A DNA stretch of 64,000 nt, from positions 9,383,001-9,447,000 of the forward strand of contig NC_132971.1 in the NCBI RefSeq assembly GCF_047496725.1, read 5' to 3'. A program made the translations under genes and the position numbers. Positions 44,901-57,100 of the stretch are shown here, piece after piece. Every line of letters begins with the position of its first letter. Within the stretch, counting starts at the first letter, position 1. The stretch comes from Anoplolepis gracilipes. Taxonomy: Eukaryota > Arthropoda > Insecta > Hymenoptera > Formicidae. A model generated the notes under the pieces. The model saw only the letters and a program-made list of their open reading frames with translations. It had not been told where the DNA came from and did no database searches.

Positions 44901-46886
44901 TGCGACGGATGGTCTCTACCTCCGAAAGGAGGTACGCCGTTGCGCTTCTCTTCGACATTTCCGGGGCTTTTGACAATGTCTGGTGGTCCCTTGTGCTAGA
45001 TAGCCTTAAGAAACGAGATTGTCCGCGTAATATTTTCGAAGTACTCCGGAGTTACTTCAGCGATCGAAGTGTAAAAATTTCTCTTAGCTCCGCGGAGGTG
45101 TCCAAGCGGGCCGAGAGGGGGTGCCCTCAGGGTTCCGTTCTGGGCCCGGCCTGCTGGAACCTCATGTTCGATGGCCTATTGAGAGTACTGGAAGACGTGA
45201 TTCCAGATAGATTCGCCGCGTACGCGGACGACCTTGTGGTCGTCATAAACGGAAACTCGCGAAGGGAACTCGAGACAGAAGGCCAACGTGTAGTTAATAT
45301 AATAACAGAATGGTGTAGGTCCGCGAAACTTCAGATTTCCGAGCGTAAAATTGAAGCCATCATTTTGAAATCCGACGCGATCGCGAGAAATCCGATAGGT
45401 AGACGGGGAGGAGCACGACCGGATAGGAAGCGAAAAACAAATAAGAAAACCGTCGACTTCGAGAATAGACCGCCAATTATTAAAATCGGAAAAACAAAAA
45501 TAGGGTTTAAGCGAACGGTTAGGTATCTTGGCGTCTACCTGGATAGAAATTTAAAGGTTAGATCGCACTGCGAATACTTAAACAGCAAAGTCGGGCCGCT
45601 GTTCGAGAAGTTAGGTAGAGTAGCGAGAGCCCATTGGGGCCTGCGTTTTAGGACACTCTCCACAATCTACCGGGGCGTGTTCGCACCGACAGTGGCTTAT
45701 GCGGGGTGGGCCGACCTGTGTACGGAGAAAGATATTAGAATTCTGAAAGCCTTGCAGCGTCGAATCTTAATTTCAATGACTGGCGCATACCGCACGGCCT
45801 CGTGGGAATCACTTTGCGTTGTCGGAGGAGCGACTCCTGTAGATATAGTTTTTCGCGAAGGTGCCGCGCGTTATAATGTTAGGTCGGGAAAAGACGCCAA
45901 GATCGGTAATATTGAGATCCCCGCCGGAACCGAAAGAAAAACCGCGATGGTAGGAATTAAAAACGAGGCGATAAATATGTGGCAGACTCGATGGAACTCT
46001 TCAAGTAAGGGTCGTACCACGTTCGCCTTCTTTAGGGACGTGCGAGATAGACTAGCTGCGCGTTCGTTGGAAATAAATCATTGGAGCACACAGGTCCTCA
46101 CTGGACACGGAGATTTTAGGGAAAGACTCGCGTCATTAAGTCTCGTGGAAAGTGAAGTGTGCATTTGCGGAGGTGGAGTTGACTCAGTTTAGCACTTCTT
46201 GCTGGAATGTCCTCTCTTTGACGCGCAGAGAGAGATCCTGCAAAGCGTCGTACCGGAAGGTGAATGGCAATGGATGTGGCACGCTTCTTCGTGTCAAGCC
46301 CAGAGGCCCTTTACGTGTTCACCGATTTTTGCCGAGAATCCCTTTGACTGAAGGGATATGAATCGTAGATTATATATTAGGTAAGTCCGTTGTTCAACCG
46401 AAGAGGTCGGAGCCTTGGGGTATGAAGGTGTGATCCCGTAATCTTCTCGGGACAACCACGCTCTCGAGCAGCGTTCGCGTCGCGTTAGATGAAATTAGAT
46501 AGGACTCCATTACCTTGATACGCCCACCTATCCCACTATTCCCTCCGCCCGACAGGGTCAGAAGCGTTCATCCAGGTCGAGATGCAAATGGACAGGCCTC
46601 CTCGTGGTCCCCGTGGGCACGACGGATAAGATAGCGGGGTGAAGGAGTCGGATAGTGGCGAATGCCAGCTGGCGGAGTTTATGTCACCCTAAGGAAGGAA
46701 GGATGGGCTTATTCGTCGTGCACAAACTGTCCATCCTGTACAAACGAACCTGCAGGCGCTACTGGATTTTTCCATCGCCCGTCTCGGGGCGGTTCCGATA
46801 GACAGCGGATGTAAAAATGTGGCGTATGCCTGAAAGGGCGAGGTAGCACGGGCCTTTCCCATTCGTAAGAACGGCTCACACATTAA
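41939..46886 (+). mobile_element. R1-clade LINE inserted in G1 (EN/RT element)
   Basis: A 4,948-bp element between exact 14-bp repeats. It starts ACCCTCTCATGGGC followed by ACACCTTGACGTGGTGAGG. The 5' UTR has a (TG)n stretch near 42,320. A single EN-RT coding region follows (42,624 to about 46,340). The 3' end CGGCTCACACATTAA has no poly(A), unlike its neighbours. Codon choice is more A-rich than in the surrounding elements, so it is a different family. Confidence 0.85.
42624..46337 (+). pseudogene. endonuclease-reverse transcriptase polyprotein, decayed
   Basis: Order: a basic N-terminal part of about 205 residues with no zinc knuckle; an APE-type endonuclease from 43,240 (MLQLNMRRS, LLLQEPHVGK, GVDANARSSL, TSDHRAVDIR near 43,859); a connector to 44,600; a reverse transcriptase with FMPGRSTEEAVVEL, GCPQGSVLGPACWNL and an intact YADD at 45,221-45,232; then a C-terminal CICGGGVDSV-HFLLEC knuckle. 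Breaks: frameshifts near 43,555, 43,610, 43,950 and 44,600-44,860, TAG where Trp is expected near 43,660, and TAG inside the knuckle at 46,190-46,192. The catalytic parts are present but no single frame is open. Confidence 0.85.
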
Positions 46887-46900
46887 CTGACCATCCGGGG
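46887..46900. repeat. target-site duplication CTGACCATCCGGGG (right)
   Basis: Exact partner of 41,925-41,938. The G1 3' UTR continues after it with GGATTGGTGGGGGTGGGTCC. Confidence 0.88.
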
Positions 46901-47075
46901 GGATTGGTGGGGGTGGGTCCTGGTAGAATGCGAAAGCGAGCCCAGGATCCACCCACCATCAACCGCCGAGTAGGACCGTCGTCAGGTTTTTAGTGGGTAT
47001 ACCCCGACTAGGGGGAAGTTCCCGCTCCCCAGGGGATGCATAAAGTATTTCCTGACGCAAAAAAAAAAAAAAAAA

Positions 47076-47908
47076 GGTAGTTGCGCGGCACAGGCTTACG
47101 CGCCGTGGAGGCTATCCGCCCAGTCTTCATGGACTGGGTGGACCGGCAACACGGCGCCCTCGATTTTAGGACGGTGCAGGTGCTCACCGGCCATGGTTGC
47201 TTTGGGGAATACCTATACCGAATAGGAAGGGAAGGTCGACCGCGTGTCACCATTGTAACGCCCCGTTGGACACGGCTGAACACACCCTGGCCTAGTGCCA
47301 GGCGTGGGAAGAGTAACGCCGTGCCCTCCGCGTTATAGGGGAAGAGGTCTCCCTATCTGCCATGGTGCGAGCCATTGTAGATGGGGAAGACCAGTGGAGG
47401 GCGGCCGCCTCCTTCTGTGGGGACGTTATGTCCCGGAAGGAGGCGGCCGAAAGAAAGAGGGAGGCAAATCTCAATGCTCCTCCCTTTCGGAGAAGGAGGG
47501 GGGCAGCGAGGATGCGGGCGTATAACGCCTGCGTCCTCTACCCCCTTATGTGACCTTCTCCAAGGTCGCGGGGGTGTAGATGCGGCGGACACCTGCACCC
47601 CATTGCACCGTGACCCAGCGAAGAGGCGACATTGCGTGGTGGTCCCGCAACGTCGCCATCGGGCGGAAGAAGTGTTCTCCCTTTTTCGACTCTTGACGGG
47701 GCCGAAGGACGGAGGGCCTAGCGGGGACGGGTCCCGGTCGAATGCGAAAGTGACCCCGGGGCCCGTCCATAACCGCAGCGTGGACCACCGTTGGATTTTA
47801 GTGGGTATGCCCGACCATAATTAATTGGTCGGGTGAGTCCCACATACCCTCTGGGAGTCCCCGCTCCCAGAGGGATGCGTAAAGCATTTTCTAAAGTAAA
47901 AGAAAAAA
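47076..47908 (+). mobile_element. 5'-truncated R1-clade LINE (fragment 2)
   Basis: After the right-hand repeat GGTAGTTGCGCGG it encodes the last part of ORF2: VQVLTGHGCFGEYLYRIGRE, a degraded knuckle and the MSRKEAAERKRE tail. It shares the 3' UTR of fragment 1, with hairpins at 47,810-47,832 and 47,847-47,875 and an A-rich end near 47,897-47,908. Confidence 0.8.
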
Positions 47909-47923
47909 AAGGGTTGAGGTCAC
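47909..47923. repeat. target-site repeat GGTTGAGGTCACACA (left)
   Basis: A 15-bp sequence found again exactly at 61,266-61,280, right after a poly(A) 13.3 kb away. Everything between is one insertion with later insertions inside it. Confidence 0.8.
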
Positions 47924-48013
47924 ACACTCCTCCGACGGCGCACCACCTTGACGTGGTGGGGGGGGCCTCACCCGGATGGTGATCCCGGTGTGGTTGTCGG
48001 GTCCTCGGATCCA

Positions 48014-50183
48014 CCCCCCCGGCTGCCATGTTATCTGTTACGCGGATGATACATTGTTAATGGCCGGGGGTGACACTTGGGAAGAAGCAGCAGCACGTGC
48101 TAACCTAGCGGTGGCACGTGTGATGCGTACGATTTGCGGTATCGGGCTTAAGGTGGCGCCCCAGAAAACTGAGGCCGTCTTTTTCCACGACGGCACCCAT
48201 GGGACGTCTCCGAAAGCCCATATTATAGTAAAAAATACCCCTATAGAGGTGGGGGGCCATATTAAATATTTGGGCTTCCATTTGGATGGCAAATGGGTTT
48301 TCGGTGAGCACGGACAATTCCAAGAGTGGAGAGGGCAGCGATGGCATTATACCAACTGCTGCCCAATCTTAGGGGTCCCGACGAGAGGGTTCGCCGACAA
48401 TACGCCGGTACTGTCCATGCAATGCTATTGTACGGGACCCCCGTATGGGCGGAACGGGTGGCGGCCACCCGCAAGCTAAAGGATACTCTGCATCAGTTAC
48501 AAAGGCGGGTGGCCAATCGCATTTGTAGGGAATTCCGTACAGTGAGTTGGGTCGTAGTGGGGGTACTCTCCGGAGTGCCCCTCATCGAATTGTTAGCTCG
48601 TCGGTATGCCGAGATATATCGGCGTACACGCAGGCTGCAGAAGAACGGAATATTTATAACGGACAGGATGCGGCATGCCATAAGGGCCCAGTCCCGACGG
48701 CAAATGACCGAGAGCTGGTCCGACAGCCTCCAAGATCCGGGGCTGCCGGGCCAGAAGACCGTCGGGGCCATCCGACCCTGCCTGGAGCAATGGCTTGGCA
48801 GGGCAAAAAAGGGGTGACGTACCGCGTGACACAAGGTATTCACCGGGCACGGGTGCTTCGGTGGATACCTGTGTCGAATAAAGAAGGAGCACACCACACG
48901 TTGCCACCATTGCGGCCACCATCTCGATACCGCCCAGCACACATTACAGGATTGTGCTGCCTGGGCGGGGGAGAGAGCGGAAATGGCGGCCTTAACAGGA
49001 CTGGATCTAACGCTATCGGCCCTGTCAGGGCCGTAGTACAAGACAAAGATAAATGGAAAGCCTTCTCCTTCTGTAAAAAAGTTATGAGACAGAAGGAGGA
49101 GAAGGAAAGAGAAAGAGAACAGGATGGTACGAGAAGGAGGGAACTTGAGGAGGAGACAGTATCGGACGCAAATGTGTCGGAGAAAGATGGGGAAGTGCCC
49201 CTCCCCTTCCGCCCCGTCCGCCGGCCCTGAACTTGCCGGGGGTCGGCGTTGGGGGTGGGGAGGGGTAGACCACCACCCATAACTGCGTCGGTTATAGATG
49301 CGGGATGAGACCGCCGGGAGGATGGAGACTCATAATCTCAGATCTTCCCTCCCCCCGTCGGCCTCACGAAGATTGGGGGAGCTGGCGGATAGGCCGCGGC
49401 GCGCACGAGCGCCCGCGCTGCTCGCCTGGCTCCCCCCCAGACGGGCAACCCCCTCGGCTGATGGCCGAATCCGTAGCCTGACTCCTATGGGAGCGGAGGG
49501 TGTCACAGCCGGAAGAGCCGGGAGGACGTCATGCGCCTCGGGCGGTCGGTCCCCTCTTTTTGGGGGCTTTGTCGCGCGGGGCGCTTGTCGCCTTCTCACG
49601 GAGAGGAGCAGCGCGAAACGCCCTCGCACCGGGAGCCGTAATGGCACCGCAATGGGGGCGTTAGCACTGTAAAGGTGGCCTTACTCTTTCCGAGAACGGC
49701 CTCCAGGTGAGGGCCCTCGGGGCTGAATGCCGAATCCGAGCACCTTTTAAGGTATCGGAGAGTTGCACCAGTCCCGGGGGCGGGGGGGGGTGGCTCAAGC
49801 AAAAGCTTTCGAGCCATTACCCCGCCCCCCAAACCTTGTTGGGAGGGCGTGCCGTGGGATTAGTATTGCCTCGCGGCGCAACCGTGATCGGTCCATAGAT
49901 AATGGAAGGGAGAGTGTAAACCTTCTTAAGAGGGGAATTGCACTCTCCCCCGAAAAGGAAAGATGGAGGATGCCTAGTCGGCACGGGATACCAGCATCCT
50001 GGGCACTCCCCACCTAACGTCCGAGACGTGATACCCGCTGTGGTTTTAGTGCGGTAGGACTTGGGCCCCCCGGCCAAATCATTTGTGGTTCAGTCAAGGG
50101 AAACAAAGAGTCCCACATAACCCACGGCCTCTATCCGGGGGGCGGGGGTATCCATGATGGATTTCCACAGCGAAAAAAAAATG
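48014..50183 (+). mobile_element. 5'-truncated LINE fragment with RT active site
   Basis: It starts inside the RT palm: CYADDTLLMAGGDTWEEA with intact YADD at 48,039-48,050, then the thumb (GGHIKYLGFHLDGKW), the C-terminal region (48,326-48,817) and a knuckle CHHCGHHLDTAQHTLQDC near 48,905-48,960 in another frame. The 3' UTR has a C-rich and G-rich stretch to an A9 tail at about 50,174-50,182. Flanks GGGTCCTCGGATCC and GGGTCCTAGGACCC match at 12 of 14 positions, a decayed target duplication. Unlike the other elements here, its 3' UTR lacks the paired CCCGACC/GGTCGGG hairpin. Confidence 0.7.
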
Positions 50184-50261
50184 GGTCCTAGGACCCACAA
50201 CCCCCGGGGGACCCTGAAGGGTGCTAAGAGTGTGCCAAAATATGGGATGGGTAAACATAGA

Positions 50262-50274
50262 CGTAAAAACGTCC
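50262..50274. repeat. target-site repeat CGTAAAAACGTCC (left)
   Basis: 13 bp, exact match at 57,673-57,685 after the poly(A) of the long element. Confidence 0.78.
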
Positions 50275-51411
50275 TCTTCGTCGTGCACCACCTTGTCGTG
50301 GTGAGGAGGCTTAACCCTGAAACCCCATGGAACACCCACAAGGTTTCGGCCAGGTTGGACCTCCAGGGTGGAAGGGGAACTAAGAACGCACAGTATCTTT
50401 TCCAAGGGTACAAGGGGAGACCCAGCGACTTCCTTATGGACGACGCTCATCCGTCGGGGTGGTCTTAAGTGTCGTCCCAATCGCTGGTAGGGATAGGCGG
50501 CCCTGAGTGCAATCGCCCGGTGGCGCGGCACCGTTGGGGGAGATTTGCTTCCCGCCCGCGACACGACTGGGTGTTCCCCATGAGGGTGCTGCGCGTGTGG
50601 GTGCTCCTGCCGCGTGGCGTCTCTCGGGGGGGACGTGGGTGCCGACCTCGGTCGGCGTCCCACAGTGGGGAGGCTTTTCTCTCGTAAACAAGCGGCTCAG
50701 GGGAGTCCCCCTAAGTGCGCGGTCTCGAGGGAGAGCCTGAGCGGGCCGATGGTGCCCCGGAACTCTCTAACCCATTGGGCGGGTATGGTTTCGGAACTCC
50801 CGGGCCTATCGGGCTGGGCCGTCTCGAGCCGCTTGGACTTATTCCGAGGTCGGGGTCGGGACGGCGGAGGGACCGGCGCGGGTCGTAGACGGGCACAGCC
50901 TGGCGACTCCGGGTCGGTCCAGCTGCCGGGGCCGCACGGACGTATTCCGAGGCAGGGCCCGGCGGCGAGATTGGGTGCCACCGGCGGTGTATCGTGACCG
51001 TTTCCCCTTCCGAAACGGTGCACCGCCGGTGCCCTCTCCGAGGATTATCTCGGGAAGGGTGTAACACGGTACGCTGGATGCCATGGCGGGTAAGACTGGG
51101 CCGGGGAGCGGCAACCCAGTCCCAACCGTCCATGGAGCCCCCCGGTTGGCACCACCCGCTGCGGTATCCCGGAGGTCGGAGGCCGGGAACCCCTGAAAGC
51201 CCATGGGGGCGTAAAAACTCTCTTGGGTCAGTAAGGGGCCGGGGACCAGTGCCGGGGATGCCCATCCCCCGGCCCGTGTCGTATACCACCCCCCCAGGGA
51301 AACTCGGGGCCCGGTCGTGGAGTGTTGCCGGTCATGTTTCGGGACACTCTGCGGTGGGTGAGGGTATACCCTGGGTGGTGGAGCCGCAGCGGGGCGTGGG
51401 ATTCATTAAAA

Positions 51412-54112
51412 ATGAATACCTACACACAAACAAAAACTAAGGATTTAAACCACACTGACTGCGACTATGTAACGCCGCAGTCGGTGCAGAGGGAGCAGGA
51501 AAAAGCCTGTTTCTTAGAAGAAATGGGAGAGGTGGTTGACGACGATGGCAATGTGAAGGTTGGAGGTAATCGCCCAAAAATCAAACAGGTTGCCATTGTT
51601 GGCTCAAAACTCAAAGTGCTGAAAAGACCGAAACCTGGTCCAGCTTCCAGCAAACCTGATTTTGTCCTAAATCAGGACGAATTTCCTACTATCGGTTCCA
51701 CCACCGGTAAAAGGAAGGCAGGAAGCTGAAGGAAAAACAGTCTAAGGATCGGATCCTCCAACAGTGACAATGAGGAGAGTGAGAGGAAGCGTAACAAATC
51801 CAGAATAAGATCTAAAAAGAAAAATACAGCTTCCTCAAAAACTAATAAGTTAGAGGATTCGGGAGATGATATAGACGTCATTTCAGATATTACCAACAAC
51901 CCCACTCCCTCCTGCTTCTGGCAAGAAGAGAAGGGGAAAAGGCAAGGCAGGCCCATAAAAACTGGTGAATATGTTGGCCGTGCTAAGGCTAAAAAAGATC
52001 TGGATCAAGAGGAAAAAGAACTCATAGCACAAGCTGAGAGGAAACTCTTGGAAAATGAAAAAGCCAAGAGAAAAATTACAACCGCTCTGGCCATGAACCT
52101 GGCAAAAAAAGCTGGAAAGGATCCAGATAAACTGGATAAGGCAAGGCGCCCAGTCCTTATGAAACAAGCTGAGAACTGCGCAGAAGTTCTTGCGAACGAG
52201 TGGCAAAAGTCTCAAAGGGCCTAAAAAGCACTTTTGTGGGCCTCTTGAAAAAGACTGGCAAAGATATAAGGAAAGCAGCCAACAATCTGGCGACTCTCAC
52301 CGCCACAGAGGAGGTGAGAGCCCTTGAAACGGATAAGGAGGCCTTAAAGGAGAGGATTAATTCCCTCGAGGCCGAACAACAAAAAATAAGAGAGGAATTG
52401 AAGAGAGTGAGTGAGGCAAGATACACACAGCCAAACTTCACACTCTGATGCAAAGAGGCCCCTCCTAAACGCCCTACTAGATCCTGTAGACGCGAATATA
52501 GGAAGGACCAAATGGAGACGAGTCCCTCCAGAGATTTTGTCACAATGGCAGCCCTGGAGAAGACCCTCCAAAAATGATTAGGTGAGTCTATGAGACAAAC
52601 TGGAGACCTTTACTCGGCAAGATTGGAGGCTTTGAAACTTAGGCTGCTGCCAGAGGATCCAAAGCAATTTAAGAGAACGACCAATCCAAAAATGGAGGTT
52701 TCCATAAATGTCCCAGAAGCAAGCTCTAAAAAGGAAAAAAAGAAGCCTGTAGAGAAAGGTAAAGAAACTGGCAATAAAATATCCCCTTCTAACAATGTTG
52801 TCAAAACAACACAGCAGCAAAAAACAAAGAAAAAGGGAGAAAACGCCAGCAGGAAAGTAGCTACAGCAACTAATATAGCTGTAAAAGATAACACTGCTCC
52901 TCAAGAAGCCAAAACATGAGCTGAGGTAGCAAGGAAGAAAGGAAACAAAAAGGATGCCCCCAATAAGGATGGTCCTTCTTTCTCTGCAAGGGCCTCATCC
53001 ATTCCTAAAGGTGGTGGACTCAGCCCGAAAGAGAAAGAGGTTTCACCCACTATGAAGAAAGGGATAAGGAAGAACAAAAACAGGACAGCTGCAGTCTCTA
53101 TAAATGTTTTTCCTCAGGCTGGAACAGCGGAGAATGGAACCTCCGTTGCTCAGGTCATGGAGAAAATTATAGGGAAGATTGACCTAAAAGAGCTAGGGAT
53201 CGAGTATGTCAAGCCAAAGAGAACCAAAACAGGTGGACTCATTTTGGAGATTCCTGGCAAATGCAGCGGTCAAAAGGCGGACCTCCTAGTTGCCAGAATA
53301 CAGGAGGTCCTGGCGGGAAGAACCGAGGTACGAGTTGCTAGGCTCAAGGACCTGGCAGAGATTAGGATCACCAACCTGGATGACGCTGCCACGGCCGAGA
53401 GAATCACAGCAGCAGTGGCAGAGATCGGCGAAGCCCAAACCGCAGACATTAAGGTAGGGGAACTTAAAAAAACCCCATCTGGTCTGTGGATGGTTTGGGC
53501 TAAATGCCCAAAGGCAGCGGCTAAAAAGATAGCCAAAATTGGAAGGCTAAAAGTGGGGTGGTCCGTGACAAAGGTTACAATGCTGGAGTCATGACCACTC
53601 CAATGCCATAAGTGCCTTGGCATTGGCCACGTTAAGGCCAAATGCAACGCTCCGGAAGACCATAGCGGTAATTGCTACAGGTGCGGTCCTCCGGGGCATA
53701 AGGCAGCTGGATGTGAGGCGTCTCCGAAATGCCAGATATGCACAGTCAAGGGCAAAGAAGTGACGCACAGAATGGGGGGACCGTGCCCTCTTTCTCCCCT
53801 ATATAGGGGGAAAAAGAGGAAAGAAGCCACCTCAAGCCAAAGGAAGGAGAAAGGGGCAAGACTTAAGTCCCAAGAAGGTCAAAGTGAAGCACCAAGGCAA
53901 GGGCCCAAGAGAAGGAAGAAATGAAGAAAAAGAAGAAGAAGAAGGGAAATCCCAAGGGCACAACAACGGAGGTTGCTATTCCCATCAAAGGAAAGAAAGG
54001 TGAGAATGGCACAAATGTTGGGCTCTCTGCCCTCCCCATGAAAGAAGGGGAAACGGAGAAGAGTGAACAACAAGAAGGAAGAAGTCCGGAGGAGGCGATG
54101 GACATGTCGTAA
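51412..54112 (+). pseudogene. ORF1 (gag-like) of the long element, with in-frame TGA codons
   Basis: R1-clade ORF1. Charged helical N-terminal half, a Lys-rich linker, a conserved domain near 53,110-53,590 (IPGKCSGQKADLLVARIQE, WMVWAKCPKAAAKKIAKIG), then three zinc knuckles near 53,604-53,780 (CHKCLGIGHVKAKC, CYRCGPPGHKAAGC, CQICTVKG...H...C). The frame shifts once near 52,200 and again near 53,920. Five further stops interrupt it, all TGA (51,727, 52,446, 52,575, 52,917, 53,592), with no TAA or TAG in the coding frame. The contexts KT-TGA-AEVA and ES-TGA-PLQCHKC are places where Trp or a large residue is usual. Other Trp codons remain TGG. The A-rich codon use contrasts with the GC-rich ORF2. 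Confidence 0.82.
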
Positions 54113-57100
54113 ATGGCTGTCTATCGTTTCCTTCAGGCCAACTTGAATCACTTCGCCGCGGCGCAAGATTTACTGTGTCAGAACGCAGCGGAGTGGAAAA
54201 TAGATCTGGTGGTGGCAGCCGAGCCGTACTCCATTCCCCCGAACAAAACGCTTTAGGCGGGGGATGAGTGCGACTCGGTCGTCATAATATCCAGTGGCTG
54301 GGCTCTCTCCCCTTCGCACCAGTGGCAAGTGGGAGGGGCTTTGTGGCCGCCACGTGGGGGGAGGTATTGGTGGTGGGGTTGTACGCCTCGCCAAACAGGG
54401 GCTGTGCCGATCTCGAGAGAGTACTGGGCGGGGTTGGGCACGTCGTCAGACGCTCCCTTCCCTGTCCTGTTCTGATCGCTGGGGACCCGAACGTCAAATC
54501 TGGTGCATGGGATTCCCCGGTGACCGATACGAGGGGCACAGTTCTTGAGGAGTGGGCCGAGGAGCTCGGCCTGGTGATCCTAAACCAGAGCCGGGTCCTC
54601 ACATGTGTCCGTGACAGGGAAGGGTCCATCATAGATATAACACTGAAATGCCCCCGTGTCGTGCGCATGGTCTCCGGGTGGCGCGTTGTGGACTGAGCGG
54701 AGACAATGTCTGCCCACAGATATGTAAGGTTCAGCGTCTTCGACCCGTCCATGGGTGCCATGCCAAAAAGACCCACCGGGAAAGAAAGTGCACCCCCACC
54801 GAAAGGATGGTGCACGAAGAGGCTCGACGCAGACCTCCTGATGGCTGCCGCCGTTGCCAAATCGGCAAGATGACCCGTCCCGTCGAGGATGTTGACGAGG
54901 GTGCGGCCCGACTCCGGGGGGTACTCACAGAAATATGTGACGCATCCATGCCTCGGAGAAGGGTCGCTCCCCCGAAGAGATGCGTGTACTGGTAGACGCC
55001 TGAACTTGCCGAGCTCCGCTCGGCATGTAACAGGGGGTGTCGCCGGTACACGCGTCAAATGAGACGACGGGACGGGGCCCAAACGGTGGCACCGTTGCGG
55101 GAGGCATACCATGATGCCAAAAAGTCCCTGCAGCGGGCCATCAGAGCGGCCAAAGCTAGCGCCTGGGAAGAACTCGTCCAAACGGTGGACGGTAATCCGT
55201 GGGGACGCCCGTACAAATTGATAAGAAAGAAACTAAGTGCGGCCCACCGTTCACCGAAGGGATGGACTCGCGGGTCTTGGAGAGGGTGATATCCACTCTC
55301 TTCCCGGGGGGCGCGGACGTCCAGACGGACGATATCTTCAGATATCCGAGGGTCGGCCGCGTCCCCTGGTCCGAAGACCTGCGGGTAAAAGAGGACGAGC
55401 TCAGGCGGGAGATCAAAAAAATCCGGGGCAAGAAAACTGCCCCGGGACCAGACGGGATCCCCGCAAGGGCGCTGGCCATGACCGCAGAGGTCACATCGGG
55501 ATTAGTGTCGAGCCTCTTCGATGAGTGTTTAAGACAGGGAAGATTCCCTACAGAGTGGAAGTGCGCGCGGATGGTGCTGCTCCCCTAAGCCGGTGGACTC
55601 TCCTTCAGCGTACCGTTCCATATGCCTCCTCGACGAGGCGGGCAAACTCCTCGAAAGAGTGATAGCTGCCCGCCTGTAGAGGCATTTGTCCCGGAATGGT
55701 CTCAATCTGACAGAACACCAGTTTAGGTTCCGTGAGGGCCTTTCAACGATTGACGCGATAATGCGTGTAAAGGCCCTCACGGAACGGGCAGTGGCCAGGG
55801 GAGGGGTGGCGGTGGCAGTATCCCTGGACATCGCCAATGCGTTCAACACCCTTCCCTGGGAAGGGGTGCGCGGGGCCCTAAATTACCACAGGGTTTCCGC
55901 GTATCTCCAAGAAGTTATTTGGGACTACTTTCGGGACAGAAAAATCATGTATCCGGGACGGTAACATAGAATTCATGAGAGGGAAGTCCACCGTGGGGTT
56001 CCATAGGGGTCGGTCTTAGGACCACTCCTGTGGAACCTAGGGTACGATTGGGTCCTGCGAGGGGCCCTCCTCCCGGGGCAGGAGCTGGTGTGTTAGGTTA
56101 CGCTAATGACACACTGGTTCTGTCCTAGGGGGACGACTGAAGCAGCACCATCCGCCTTGCTGGAGTGGGTGCGAGGCACGTGGTCGGCCGCATAAGAAGG
56201 ATGGGTCTCGAGGTGGCCCTGTCAAAGACAGAGGCGATGTGGTTCGCCTCTGTCGGCAAAAGGGGACCGCCTCGAGACAGATCCAAAATTGAGATCGAGG
56301 GTGTCGTGATCGAGGTTAGGACCTAGTTGAAATACCTGAGCCTCATCTTCGACAGTCAGTAAAGCTTTGGGCCTTGCTTTAAGAAACTGGCTCCCCGAGT
56401 GCGGGCGGTGTCTGCTGATTTAAGCAGACTCATGCCCAATCTCGGGGGGCCGGGAAACGGGGCCCGCCGCCTGTACATGACGACGGTCCAGTCCGTAGCA
56501 ATGTACGGAGCCCCCGTGTGGCATAGCGCGGTGATGGCCAGCAGCAAGAATCTGCAGACTCTACGGAGTATGCAGAGGAGGCTGGCCATCCGCGTCATAC
56601 GGGGGTATCGGACCGTCGCCTTTGAGGCGGCGTGCCTGGTGGCCGGGGTCATATCCTGGATCTTCGCAGTGGGCGCGTATACCGAGATGTATCGGATGTG
56701 CGTGGCCCGTTGGGGGGATCCGGATCTGGGACCCCTGCCACTAAGGGCAGTTGCGAGGCTCAGGCTCCAGGCTCGGCGGCGCAAACTTTCAGAATGGGAA
56801 GAGGACCTGTCCAATGCCAGGACAAGTCTACACGCCGTCGAGGCTATCCGCCCAGTTAATCGATTGGGTGGACCGATGACACGGCGCCCTGGATTTCAGG
56901 ACGGTGCAGGTGCTCACGGGGCATGGTTGCTTCGGGGAGTACCTGCACCGTATAGGAAGGGAACGGTCGACCGCGTATCACCATTGTGACGCCCCGGTGG
57001 ACACGGCTGAACACACCCTGGCCGAGTGCCAGGCGTGGGAGGAGCAACGCCGTGCCTTCCGGGGCGCCATAGGGGAAGAGGTCTCCCTATCTGCCATGGT

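Larger units (their letters stand above)
40280..47075 (+). mobile_element. gag-only LINE G1, interrupted by another element
   Basis: It starts CCCTCCGACGGC with the hairpin CCACCTTGACGTGGTTGG, has one gag ORF (40,680-41,690), and goes directly to a 3' UTR (41,700-41,938) that resumes at 46,901 and ends in poly(A) at 47,059-47,075. A 4.9-kb element sits between 41,939 and 46,886. No endonuclease or reverse transcriptase of its own is present: the gag stop is followed at once by the conserved GGGTCAAGAGGGAGGGGATGC structure. Total own length about 1.85 kb. Confidence 0.72.

Noticed and set aside
49298..51289. Overlapping long ORFs in both strands of the 3' UTR and 5' UTR between the RT fragment and ORF1
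   Set aside because: High GC gives open frames in all phases; no conserved motif, and the stretch matches the UTRs of neighbouring elements.
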